The notes beneath the pieces were generated by a model. The model was given only the letters and a program-made list of their open reading frames with translations, was not told the DNA's origin and did not search any database. The translations under genes and the position numbers were made by a program. From JAXHLG01 sp964505305 (GTDB lineage: Bacteria > Patescibacteriota > Minisyncoccia > Moranbacterales > DUUL01), in NCBI GenBank assembly GCA_964505305.1, contig CAZDHE010000011.1:1-31447 (forward strand): a stretch of 31,447 nt of DNA, in the 5' to 3' direction. Positions within the stretch are counted from its first letter, which is position 1. Each line of letters opens with the position of its first letter. This document shows positions 21,997 through 29,470 of the stretch, one piece after another.

Positions 21997-24234
21997 ATGT
22001 TTATAAAAAAAATAGAAATTTGCGGTTTTAAGTCTTTTGCCGGGAAGACGGTTTTTGAGTTTAATTCTGAAGAAGATAAAGCCGGGCAAAATAAAAAGCA
22101 AAACATTGCCTGTATCGTGGGGCCTAACGGAAGCGGTAAATCCAATGTGGCCGATGCCTTAAGATGGGTAATCGGGGAACAGTCCGTGAAAAATATCCGA
22201 AGCAAAAAAAGCGAAGACGTTATTTTTGCCGGCTCCAAAAAGAAAGCTAAGCTGGGAAGCGCTGTTGTTTCTGTTTATTTTGATAATTCGGATAAAAAAA
22301 TAAACATAGAATATCCCGAAGTGATAATAACCAGGAAATTTTTTAGAAATGGAGAAAATAATTATTTTGTTAATGGCAGCAAGGTTCGTCTGAGTTATGT
22401 GGAAGAGTTGTTAGCTCAAGCCGGAGTGGGCAGGGGCAGTTATGCCATTATCAATCAGGGCATGGCTGATAGAGTGCTTTTAGCCACTCCTCAGGAAAGA
22501 AAGAAGATACTGGAAGATGCCGCCGGAGTTAAGGAGTTTCAGATTAAAAAAACGGGAAGTTTGAGAAAAATAGCAAAAACTAAAGAAAATTTGATAAAAG
22601 TCAAGGAATCTTTAAATGAAGAATTGCCTCGTTTGAAGATGCTGGAAAGACAGAAAAACAAAATAGAAAAAAGCCGGGGACTTATTCAGGAATTGAAAGA
22701 TAAGAAAATTTGTCTATATTCCTCTTGGCGGAGCAAGCTTGCCGGCGAGATAAAAGAGAAAGAGGAGGAATTGGGAAAGATTTCCGATAGAATTGAAAAA
22801 TCTAAACAAAACATCTTTAAATTAAAAAACAATCTTAGTCAGTCTTCGGGAACTGATAACTCTACCGGGAAAAGAATTCGAGAGTTGCAGAAGGAAAAAG
22901 GGCAGGTAGAGGAAGAGGAATACAAGCTTAGAAAGAACATTTCTATTTTGGAGGGGAAAATAGAGATAGAGAGGCAAAAAATACAAGCTCTCAAGAAACC
23001 GGAATTCATCCCGGTTGACAAAGAGTTTACTTTAAATAATTTAAAAGACATTAAAAAAGATTATCTTTTTTTGCAGTCCAAGATTGAAAGCGCAGAAGAG
23101 TCATTTAATATGAAAAGCTTTCAGAAACTAATAGAAAAAACAAGATTTAAGCTGGAGACTTTAATTGAAGGTATCAAAGAGGGTAAAGTAAAAAAGAAAA
23201 ATTCGGAAGAAGAATTTAAAAAAGAAGAAGCCAAGTTGAAAAATGAAATAAAAAAGTACCAAGATAAAATAGAAGAACTTAAAAACAAGTCAGGTAAAAA
23301 CGCAGAGCGCGTCAAAGAAATCAATTCTCTAATTTCTCAGTTGCAATCCGGCGAAAGAGAGCGGAAGGAAAAAGAATGGCAAGATAGAGAAAAGCTGCAG
23401 AGAGAAGAGTTTGAAATAGAAAAAGCCTCCGGTTACAAGAATCATTTGGAAAACTTATTAAAAGATAAAAAAACCAAGCAGCAAGAAATTGATCAAAAAG
23501 TTTTTCAGGAATTGGGAAAAAAACCGGAAGAATTGCCTGAAATACAACAAGAGACGGATCTGGTTCAATTGGAAAAGCAGATAGAAAAAATTCATTGGCA
23601 GTTAGAGCAAATCGGCGGGATTGACGAATCTGTGGTTGAGGAGTTTGAGTATGTCAGTCAAAGGTATGAATTTTTGAAGAAAGAGGCTTCCGATCTGGAA
23701 AATACTTTAGAAAAATTACAGGAAGTTGTAAAAGAGATGGATATTGCTATTAAAAGCAGGTTTAAAGAAGCCTTTAGAGAGGTGGATAAAAGTTTCGGGA
23801 GATATTTTAAAAGTATTTTCGGGGGCGGCGAGGCCTCTTTGCAAAAAGTTTATTTTCCCAAAGAAGGAAATGAGGAAGAAGAGGAAGAGTTTGAAAAAAC
23901 GGGAATTGAAATAAAAGTTTCTCCTCCCGGGAAGAGAATTGAAAGCCTTAATATGCTCTCCGGAGGAGAAAGATCATTAACCTCCATTGCTCTTTTGTTT
24001 GCCATCATTGACCATAATCCGCCCCCTTTTGTTTTTATGGATGAAGTGGAAGCTAATTTGGATGAAGCCAATTCCAAGAGGTTTGGTCGGGCGTTGAAAA
24101 AACTGGCGCTTAAAACCCAATTTATTTTAGCCACTCACAATAAGCAGACAATGAAAGAAGCCTCTTTTCTATATGGCGTAACTATGCAAGAAGACGGTTG
24201 TTCCAAGGTTTACTCCTTGAAACTTGAAGCTTGA
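21997..24234 (+). CDS. smc: Short SMC-type chromosome segregation ATPase, apparently hinge-less
   Basis: ABC-type ATPase that organises and segregates the chromosome. The N-terminal head has FKSFAGKT and Walker A GPNGSGKSN (42-50), then GRGSYAIINQGMADRVL and the family's RKKILEDAAGV. The C-terminal head has the signature LSGGERSLT (from 654) and Walker B FVFMDEVEANLDE with D682 and E683. Heptad-rich, very charged coiled-coil segments fill about 170-330 and 370-600. The protein is 745 residues, where normal SMC has 1100-1200. The globular hinge with its glycine-rich dimerisation motifs is not recognisable; only a short less-charged stretch around residues 325-370, with KPEFIPVDKEF, interrupts the coil. 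The frame is intact and both heads look functional, so this is a genuine short form, not a pseudogene. It could also be called SMC-like. Confidence 0.88.
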   Translation: MFIKKIEICGFKSFAGKTVFEFNSEEDKAGQNKKQNIACIVGPNGSGKSNVADALRWVIGEQSVKNIRSKKSEDVIFAGSKKKAKLGSAVVSVYFDNSDKKINIEYPEVIITRKFFRNGENNYFVNGSKVRLSYVEELLAQAGVGRGSYAIINQGMADRVLLATPQERKKILEDAAGVKEFQIKKTGSLRKIAKTKENLIKVKESLNEELPRLKMLERQKNKIEKSRGLIQELKDKKICLYSSWRSKLAGEIKEKEEELGKISDRIEKSKQNIFKLKNNLSQSSGTDNSTGKRIRELQKEKGQVEEEEYKLRKNISILEGKIEIERQKIQALKKPEFIPVDKEFTLNNLKDIKKDYLFLQSKIESAEESFNMKSFQKLIEKTRFKLETLIEGIKEGKVKKKNSEEEFKKEEAKLKNEIKKYQDKIEELKNKSGKNAERVKEINSLISQLQSGERERKEKEWQDREKLQREEFEIEKASGYKNHLENLLKDKKTKQQEIDQKVFQELGKKPEELPEIQQETDLVQLEKQIEKIHWQLEQIGGIDESVVEEFEYVSQRYEFLKKEASDLENTLEKLQEVVKEMDIAIKSRFKEAFREVDKSFGRYFKSIFGGGEASLQKVYFPKEGNEEEEEEFEKTGIEIKVSPPGKRIESLNMLSGGERSLTSIALLFAIIDHNPPPFVFMDEVEANLDEANSKRFGRALKKLALKTQFILATHNKQTMKEASFLYGVTMQEDGCSKVYSLKLEA

Positions 24235-24267
24235 ATTTTTTCCGGCTTATTGTAGTGATAAAAAGTA

Positions 24268-24293
24268 AAAGCCTGTCATTTTTGACAGGCTTT
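24268..24293. terminator. Bidirectional terminator between smc and the zinc-ribbon gene
   Basis: AAAGCCTGTC (24268-24277) pairs perfectly with GACAGGCTTT (24284-24293), 6-base loop. T-rich sequence follows on both strands, so it can end smc (plus) and the convergent zinc-ribbon gene (minus). Confidence 0.85.
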
Positions 24294-24305
24294 GTTAAAT
24301 TGATT

Positions 24306-24620
24306 TTATTCATAATTATTCCCCGCAAAAAGCAGGGACATTGAACCGAAGCCATCACTTGAATTTTTAGCTGAACTTGACAAAGAACCTAAATTTCTCC
24401 AAAAAATTAGCCCTCTATAATTGCAGACAAAAAACTCACTACAACTTTTGCAGAAAAACACCAAGGCCGGTTCGCTTCTTATGTCTTCTTCCTCCTCGTT
24501 CCAACCTAGAAATTCCAGCTTCCTTTTTTCTTTGCAAGCCGGGCAAGCAAAAGGCGACCGTTTTTCTTTTGTTGATTTTCTGATTTTCAATACTTTTAAA
24601 TTTTTTTTCTTGTAATCCAC
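24306..24620 (-). CDS. Zinc-ribbon protein of unknown function
   Basis: 104 residues from a GTG start. A basic N-terminus is followed by CPAC (C26, C29) and, 27 residues later, CKSC (C57, C60), the spacing of a zinc ribbon. The C-terminal third is Ser/Gly-rich and unlike any family I know. The GTG at 24620 is preferred over the ATG at 24653 because AAAAAAGGAGG, the best Shine-Dalgarno sequence in the window, lies five bases before it; the first 11 residues of the longer frame would cover that site. It is downstream of ychF on the same strand (135-base gap) and ends at a bidirectional terminator. Zinc ribbons bind nucleic acid or proteins; no specific role can be assigned. Confidence 0.65.
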   Translation of the reverse strand: MDYKKKNLKVLKIRKSTKEKRSPFACPACKEKRKLEFLGWNEEEEDIRSEPALVFFCKSCSEFFVCNYRGLIFWRNLGSLSSSAKNSSDGFGSMSLLFAGNNYE

Positions 24621-24755
24621 GGCCTCCTCCTTTTTTAGTTGTTGAAAAACCATTTTAAACTAAAAAATTTAAAGAGCAATTTTCAGCGAGTCTGGCAGTT
24701 CGTTTTCCGGAAGGAGTAAAGTTTAAGACTCTGGAATTTTTGTGGGCTATTAAAT

Positions 24756-25832
24756 TCAGATTTTAAACTCTATGACGTCTCCATCTTTGACAGTATAATC
24801 TTTTCCAACTGTTTTTAAAGCTCCCGCTTCAGCGGCTTTTAATTTGGATCCGAACTTGATTAAATCTGAAAAAGCAACCACTTCGGCTTTGACGAATTTT
24901 TCCTCAAAATCGGAGTGGATTGCTCTTCCGGCTCGAGGGGCGGAGGATCTTTCGGGGATTTGCCAGGCTCTTGTTTCCGGTTCCCCGGCAGTTAAAAAAG
25001 TAATTAAATCCAATAAGGAGTAGCTTTTTTGAATAAATTCTTCCAGGTCGGATTTAATTTCCAGCTCCTTTTTATCCTCATCAGATAACTCCAGTAAATC
25101 CTCTTCGGTTTTTATGTTTAAAGCTACATATTCCACCAAATCTTTTTCTAGAAACTTTTCCAGATTATGTTTTTTAATGTCTGCATTGATTTGTTCCGGT
25201 TGGTCGGTATTGAAAACGTATAAAACCGGTTTAAAAGACAAAAGATGTAGGTCTTGGATAAACTTGAAATCTTCTTCTAACTCGTCTATAAACTCTTTTA
25301 CTTTTTTCAGACTGTTTTGGTTTAATACTTTTTCCAAGGATTTAGTTATTTCCAAAGATTTTTTAGCTTCAGCATCGCCTGATTTGGATTGTTTTTCCAA
25401 CTTGGCAATTCTTTTTTGAGTGGTTTCCAAATCCGCTAAAATTAATTCCGTGTTTATGATTTTAATATCTTCAGCTGGGTTTATGGAGTCGTTTCTGTGG
25501 GTGATTTGAGGGTTTTCAAAAACTCTCACCACATGAGCAATGGCGTCTACTTCTCTGATATTGTGCAAAAATTTGTTTCCCAAGCCTTGTCCGCTTGCCG
25601 CTCCTTCCACAAGTCCGGCGATATCTACAAACTCAATAGGTGAATAAATTTTTTTTCGGGATTGAAAAATTTTCGCTAACTTGTCAACTCTTTCATCCGG
25701 AACTTCTACTACGCCGACATTCGGTTCTATGGTGCAGAAAGGGTAATTATTGATATCTACTTGAATTTTGGTCAAAGCCTTGAAAAGAGTTGATTTTCCG
25801 ACGTTGGGAAGTCCCACGATTCCTATTTTCAT
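24756..25832 (-). CDS. ychF: Redox-regulated ATPase YchF (OLA1 type)
   Basis: Obg-family P-loop protein that prefers ATP and associates with ribosomes. The G domain begins MKIGIVGLPNVGKST with K13 and S14, G2 region CTIEPNVG, and Walker B DIAGL (70-74). The family coiled-coil region runs from about 130 to 190. The base-specificity motif, normally NxxE in this family, reads N208-T-D-Q211. The C-terminal TGS domain ends in GKDYTVKDGDVIEFKI. 358 residues is normal. The start at 25832 is the universal one, beginning with the P-loop strand. A strong promoter lies about 60 bases upstream. The divergent neighbour is the U32 gene, with a palindromic repeat between them. Confidence 0.95.
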   Translation of the reverse strand: MKIGIVGLPNVGKSTLFKALTKIQVDINNYPFCTIEPNVGVVEVPDERVDKLAKIFQSRKKIYSPIEFVDIAGLVEGAASGQGLGNKFLHNIREVDAIAHVVRVFENPQITHRNDSINPAEDIKIINTELILADLETTQKRIAKLEKQSKSGDAEAKKSLEITKSLEKVLNQNSLKKVKEFIDELEEDFKFIQDLHLLSFKPVLYVFNTDQPEQINADIKKHNLEKFLEKDLVEYVALNIKTEEDLLELSDEDKKELEIKSDLEEFIQKSYSLLDLITFLTAGEPETRAWQIPERSSAPRAGRAIHSDFEEKFVKAEVVAFSDLIKFGSKLKAAEAGALKTVGKDYTVKDGDVIEFKI

Positions 25833-25892
25833 ATAGTTAAATTAAAAATTTTTGCTAAAAGATGGCAATAAATGACTTTTATGTTTTAGAAA

Positions 25893-25921
25893 ATTATCCC
25901 ATTTATTGCCTAATTTGTCAA
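25893..25921 (-). promoter_or_regulatory. Promoter of ychF
   Basis: On the minus strand: TTGACA (25921-25916), 17-base spacer, GATAAT (25898-25893). Perfect -35 and a one-mismatch -10, with start near 25886. Confidence 0.75.
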
Positions 25922-25949
25922 TTAAAGTTATACTAAGCTAACAGAAGAA

Positions 25950-26118
25950 GGGCTGTTTCCAAGCACCACTCCTACTTTGATTTCATCTTTTTTGCTAAAT
26001 TTTCCAAAATTTTTTTGCTTCAGCTGAGGCTCTTTCGAGTACCCGGGACAAAAATTATTTGAAAAATTTATCTAAAAAAATAAGAATTTCGTAACGAAAC
26101 GGTGTTTGGAATTAGTCC
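25950..26118 (+). repeat. Palindromic repeat family, copy C (complete)
   Basis: 169 bases. Left end GGGCTGTTTCCAAGCACC; inverted right end GGACTAATTCCAAACACC; 14 of 18 positions agree. It aligns along its length with the reverse complement of copy B, including TCTTTTTTG, GAGGCT, CGGGACAAAAATT and AATTTCG-AACGA blocks. AGAAGAA occurs directly before it (25943-25949) and three bases after it (26122-26128), a possible target duplication. Confidence 0.85.
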
Positions 26119-26197
26119 TATAGAAGAAAAGATAAGCGAAGAGATGTATGGAGGGATATTTTCAATAAATTTTTTATTTTTTAAAGCCTAAAAGTTT

Positions 26198-27427
26198 ATG
26201 AATAAAATTCCTGAAATTTTAGCTCCCGCCGGAGACATTGAAAAGCTTAAAACTGCCTTGGAGTTTGGCGCGGATGCTGTTTATTTTGGTTTGCCGGATT
26301 TTTCACTCCGGGCCAGGATCAACAAATTCGATAAGGAAGAAATTCGCCAAGGAGCTCAAATATGCAGAAAAAAGAATAAAAAATTTTATGTTACCTTAAA
26401 TATTTATGCTCATAACAAGCATATAGAAGAATTGCCAAAACACTTGAATTTTTTAAAAGAAATTGATCCTGATGGAATTATTTTGTCTGATCCGGGGGTT
26501 TTAAGCTTAGTTAAAAAATATTTACCGAAAACGGCTATTCATATTTCCACTCAAGCTAATGTCATCAACAAAGAAGCGGCTAAATTTTGGCGGGATCAAG
26601 GAGCTCAAAGAATTATATTAGCCAGAGAATTAACCTTTTCGGAAATAACTGAAATCAAAAAAGCGGTTCCGGAATTGGAATTGGAGATTTTTGTTCACGG
26701 GGCGATGTGTATGGCCTATAGCGGAAGATGTATTTTGTCTAAATGGATGACGGGAAGAAGCGCTAATTTGGGAGATTGCGCCCAGCCTTGCCGATGGAAA
26801 TATCATCCCCTAAAGGAAACATTCGTTGATGATAAAAACAGATTTGAACTTAAAACCGAGCAAGATAGCTCCGGAACCTTCATTTTTAATAGCTATGATA
26901 TTAATCTAATTCGCCATTTAAATGAAATTTCAGAAGCCGGAGTTGATTCTTTGAAGATTGAAGGGAGAGGAAAAAGCGCTTATTATGTAGGATGCGCGGT
27001 TAGGGCTTATAGAAAGGCTTTAGACGCTGTTTTTAATCAATCTCCCGAGGAGGCGGAAAAAATAGTTGCTCAGCAAGACGAGGAATTGAAAAAATTATCC
27101 CACAGAGGTTATTGGACAGGGTTTCTTCTTGGCGAAGAACCTCCTCATTTAATTGATCAAGCTTCCAAGAGCAGCCCCTTTTTGTATGTCGGAATTTCTT
27201 TGGACAGAAAAGATTCTTCAGTCAGAAATGTTTTTGTTCACAATGCTGTCAAAATCAACAGTGAAGTGGAGATTATAACTCCCGAGGAGATTTTTGCCGG
27301 CAAGCCATTGGAGATAAGGGATGAAAAAAATGAAATTGTCAATTCCGCTCACGGCGGAGCGGGGAAGATTTTTGAAATCAAATTTGACCGAAAAATAAAA
27401 GGTCCTTTTTTGCTAAGAAGTTTTTGA
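26198..27427 (+). CDS. Peptidase U32 family protein (TrhP/YegQ-like)
   Basis: The U32 family was first called peptidases, but characterised bacterial members (TrhP, RlhA) act in hydroxylation of tRNA or rRNA. The N-terminal TIM-barrel part starts PEILAPAGDIEKL and has GADAVYFGL. The family signature EIFVHGAMCMAYSGRCILS covers residues 163-181. Cysteines C171, C178, C194 and C198 fit the conserved iron-sulfur-type set. IFNSYDINLIRHL and SLKIEGRGKSAYYV follow. 409 residues and the C-terminal small beta domain suit TrhP, which makes 5-hydroxyuridine at tRNA position 34. The specific substrate is inferred. The ATG at 26198 is the natural start. It is preceded by palindromic repeat C. Stop is TGA. 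Confidence 0.88.
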   Translation: MNKIPEILAPAGDIEKLKTALEFGADAVYFGLPDFSLRARINKFDKEEIRQGAQICRKKNKKFYVTLNIYAHNKHIEELPKHLNFLKEIDPDGIILSDPGVLSLVKKYLPKTAIHISTQANVINKEAAKFWRDQGAQRIILARELTFSEITEIKKAVPELELEIFVHGAMCMAYSGRCILSKWMTGRSANLGDCAQPCRWKYHPLKETFVDDKNRFELKTEQDSSGTFIFNSYDINLIRHLNEISEAGVDSLKIEGRGKSAYYVGCAVRAYRKALDAVFNQSPEEAEKIVAQQDEELKKLSHRGYWTGFLLGEEPPHLIDQASKSSPFLYVGISLDRKDSSVRNVFVHNAVKINSEVEIITPEEIFAGKPLEIRDEKNEIVNSAHGGAGKIFEIKFDRKIKGPFLLRSF

Positions 27428-27617
27428 TAATTTTTTAAAAAAACAGAAACAAACTTCAATTCAAATTATCGGCTATTTTTGAAAGTAAAATCTAATCCAA
27501 AATAAAAGTGAAAATTTTTAAAATAAATCCGGGGAGATTTTGTTTGTCGGGTTTGCAGAGGGGTGCAAGATGATTTTTTTATTGGCGTATTAAATTATGT
27601 AAGTTTTTGGAATAACA

Positions 27618-27665
27618 AAAGAGGAAAACAAAAAGATTGATTTAAATTAAGTTGTGTTCCTCTTT
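27618..27665 (+). other. Long-loop hairpin, possible terminator or leader element
   Basis: AAAGAGGAA (27618-27626) pairs perfectly with TTCCTCTTT (27657-27665), with two more pairs after one mismatch and a loop of about 26 AT-rich bases. No T tract follows. It is 190 bases after the U32 gene. Confidence 0.35.
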
Positions 27666-27873
27666 CCTTGAGTTTTGAAAAGCTTGAGGGTCAGGCGAAT
27701 GTTTTTGGGCGGTATCTCTTGACAGTATTTGTTAAAAATGATATTCTTGGAACTTGACTTGGTTTTTAACAAGTTATTTTAGCTAATTTAGCCTTATAAT
27801 TAAAAATTAATTCTTTTTTTATTTGCGTCCTTTTTGTCGATTTAAGAGGCTTGTCAGTTTAAACAAAATACTA

Positions 27874-27902
27874 TTGCAAAATTTTTTCTTTTGTGTTAAA
27901 CT
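27874..27902 (+). promoter_or_regulatory. Possible promoter for the 27962 gene
   Basis: TTGCAA (27874-27879), 17-base spacer, TAAACT (27897-27902). Each box matches consensus at four of six bases. AAGGAG at about 27930 is too far from the ATG at 27962 to act as its ribosome binding site. Confidence 0.35.
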
Positions 27903-27961
27903 ATAAACAATTGCTTCAATAATACAAAAAGGAGCAAAATAAAAAAATAAATAAATAAACA

Positions 27962-28849
27962 ATGACGAAAAATAAACAAACTTCTCCCGAAGCAGAAGAA
28001 AAGAGCCGGGAGGAAAAAATAAAATCTTTGCAAGAGATGATAGCCAATGCGGAAAGAACTATTACTTCCGCCAAGCAAATGTTGGCCAAATTGCAGGGAC
28101 CGGAAAATAATCAAACTGCAAGCTACGGAAGGAGCGATGAAAACGGTAAAATTATTTACGGAACCTTTGATGGTCAAATTATGATTGGAGAAGACGATAA
28201 ACAATATCCCGTACCGGCTAATTATGCCTCCAAATCTAAGCTGGTGGAAACTGATTTATTGAAGTTGACCATAACGCCTACCGGTAATTTTGTTTATAAA
28301 CAAGTGGGACCGGTGGAAAGGCGATATCTTATCGGAATAGTGGAAAAAGATGAAAACGGTAATTTCGTGGTCAATGTGGATGGAAGAAGATACAAAATCC
28401 TTTTGGCGGCTGCTACTTACTTCAAAGTAGAACCCGGAGACGAGGTTACTTTGGTGGTTCCCAGGGATCAAGAGTCCACTTGGGGCGCTATCGAGAATGT
28501 TTTGCGTAAAGCGGATGATATAAGCGAGGATGAATTAAATCAAAGACCGTCTGTTAGCGTGGACAGGGAAAGAATAGAAGAAATCAAAAAAAGCGAACCA
28601 CGGTTTAAGGAGGATGGGGAAACTGAAAAGGATCAAGAGGCTGATGGTAATGAAGATGCTGAAGACGCTGAAGAGGTTGAAGATGAACCCAAGCTTTCCG
28701 CCATTGAAAGATTAGAAAAGGAAATTGAAGAAGAAAGAAAGAAATTAAGCACTCAAAGCGAGGAAGCGGAAGAGGAATTATCGGAAGACGAATTAAATAA
28801 AATAAAACAAGAAGCCAGCCAACCGGCGTCAGAGGATTCCAAGAATTAA
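27962..28849 (+). CDS. CPR-type conserved protein of unknown function
   Basis: 295 soluble residues in three parts. Residues 1-50 form a charged coiled coil (MIANAERTITSAKQMLAKLQ). Residues 60-185 form a beta-rich core with IIYGTFDGQIMIGEDDKQYPVP, NYASKSKLVETDLLKLTI, FVYKQVGPVERR, RRYKILLAAATYFKVEPGDEV and STWGAIENVL; the alternating strands with GDEV resemble a small barrel, but I recognise no named fold. Residues 186-295 are extremely acidic with a second coiled coil. I recall close relatives of the core (YPVPANYASKSKLVE, YKQVGPVER) as recurrent in CPR genomes, sometimes mislabelled as a ribosomal protein; I cannot verify that here. It precedes the GtrA-like gene by 11 bases. The acidic tail suggests a partner-binding or chaperone-like role, which is only a guess. 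Confidence 0.75.
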   Translation: MTKNKQTSPEAEEKSREEKIKSLQEMIANAERTITSAKQMLAKLQGPENNQTASYGRSDENGKIIYGTFDGQIMIGEDDKQYPVPANYASKSKLVETDLLKLTITPTGNFVYKQVGPVERRYLIGIVEKDENGNFVVNVDGRRYKILLAAATYFKVEPGDEVTLVVPRDQESTWGAIENVLRKADDISEDELNQRPSVSVDRERIEEIKKSEPRFKEDGETEKDQEADGNEDAEDAEEVEDEPKLSAIERLEKEIEEERKKLSTQSEEAEEELSEDELNKIKQEASQPASEDSKN

Positions 28850-28860
28850 TTAAAATAAAA

Positions 28861-29331
28861 ATGCAAAAAAAATCTCTTTGGAAAAAAGTGCCCGTTTTAG
28901 GCCAATTTGTTAGGTTTGGTTTAATCGGAGGGATGAATACGGGAATTGATTTAATTATACTTTATATTTTAATGGCTGTATCAGGAATTACCGCCGGTTT
29001 TGGTTATGCGATTTTTAAGACTATATCTTTTTCCGCCGCCGCCACTTTCAGCTATTTTATGAATAAAACTTGGGCATTTAAGGATAAATCTCAAGAAAAG
29101 CAGATTCAAAAATTTTCCCAATTTTTTATCGTTTCGCTTGTAGGCGCCGGTATAAATGTGGGAACGGCAACTTTGGTGGTGACTTATCTTCAGCCGATTA
29201 TAGAAATAACTCAAATAGGCCCGATTGTTTTAACAGGTGAAATTTGGGGAGTTATCGGGGGTCTCTGTGGAACCGCCGCCGGGTTAATGTGGAATTTTCT
29301 TGGTTATAAATTCGTGGTTTTCAAAAAATAA
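28861..29331 (+). CDS. GtrA-family membrane protein
   Basis: Four-helix membrane protein of the GtrA/DPMS family, often involved in moving lipid-linked sugars across the membrane for cell-surface polysaccharides. Residues 15-36 start helix 1 (FVRFGLIGGMNTGIDLIIL), helix 2 has FKTISFSAAATFSYFMNKTWAF with the family's N-K-x-W-x-F, helix 3 is around 82-104, and helix 4 holds GGLCGTAAGLMWNFLGYKFVVF, with the typical NFxxxKxxVF end. 156 residues is slightly above the usual 130-150. It is 11 bases downstream of the unknown acidic protein and is followed by a strong terminator. The lipid or sugar substrate is unknown. Confidence 0.88.
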   Translation: MQKKSLWKKVPVLGQFVRFGLIGGMNTGIDLIILYILMAVSGITAGFGYAIFKTISFSAAATFSYFMNKTWAFKDKSQEKQIQKFSQFFIVSLVGAGINVGTATLVVTYLQPIIEITQIGPIVLTGEIWGVIGGLCGTAAGLMWNFLGYKFVVFKK

Positions 29332-29346
29332 TCTTTCAAAAAATAT

Positions 29347-29373
29347 AAACCGGCTGTTTCAGGCCGGTTTTTT
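29347..29373 (+). terminator. Intrinsic terminator after the GtrA gene
   Basis: AAACCGGC (29347-29354) pairs with GCCGGTTT (29363-29370), 8-base loop, with six T (29368-29373) at and after the stem. It closes the 27962-29331 transcript before the dnaX promoter. Confidence 0.9.
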
Positions 29374-29375
29374 AT

Positions 29376-29404
29376 TTGACCTCAGGTGATTCGGGCAGTA
29401 TAAT
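29376..29404 (+). promoter_or_regulatory. Promoter of dnaX
   Basis: TTGACC (29376-29381), 17-base spacer, TATAAT (29399-29404). One mismatch in the -35, perfect -10. Start near 29411, about 60 bases before the dnaX ATG. Confidence 0.82.
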
Positions 29405-29470
29405 AAAGTGGAAACACATTCTTTTCAATAGCTTCTTTGCTTTCTACTTTTAACTTTATAATTCAATTTT

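Larger units (their letters stand above)
25833..26197. other. Divergent intergenic region ychF/U32
   Basis: 365 bases holding the ychF promoter (25893-25921, minus) and a complete palindromic repeat (25950-26118). No gene is seen. A promoter for the U32 gene could not be identified with confidence. Confidence 0.55.
27428..27961. other. Long intergenic region before the CPR-type unknown gene
   Basis: 534 AT-rich bases with no plausible gene on either strand. It holds a 9-base-pair hairpin (27618-27665) and a weak promoter near the right end. I looked for RNA gene signatures (tRNA, tmRNA, RNase P, SRP, 6S) and saw none that I could support. Confidence 0.5.

Noticed and set aside
27428..27961. 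Structured RNA gene (tmRNA, RNase P, 6S, SRP) in the long gap before 27962
   Set aside because: None of the conserved cores could be found by eye; only a long-loop hairpin and AT-rich sequence.
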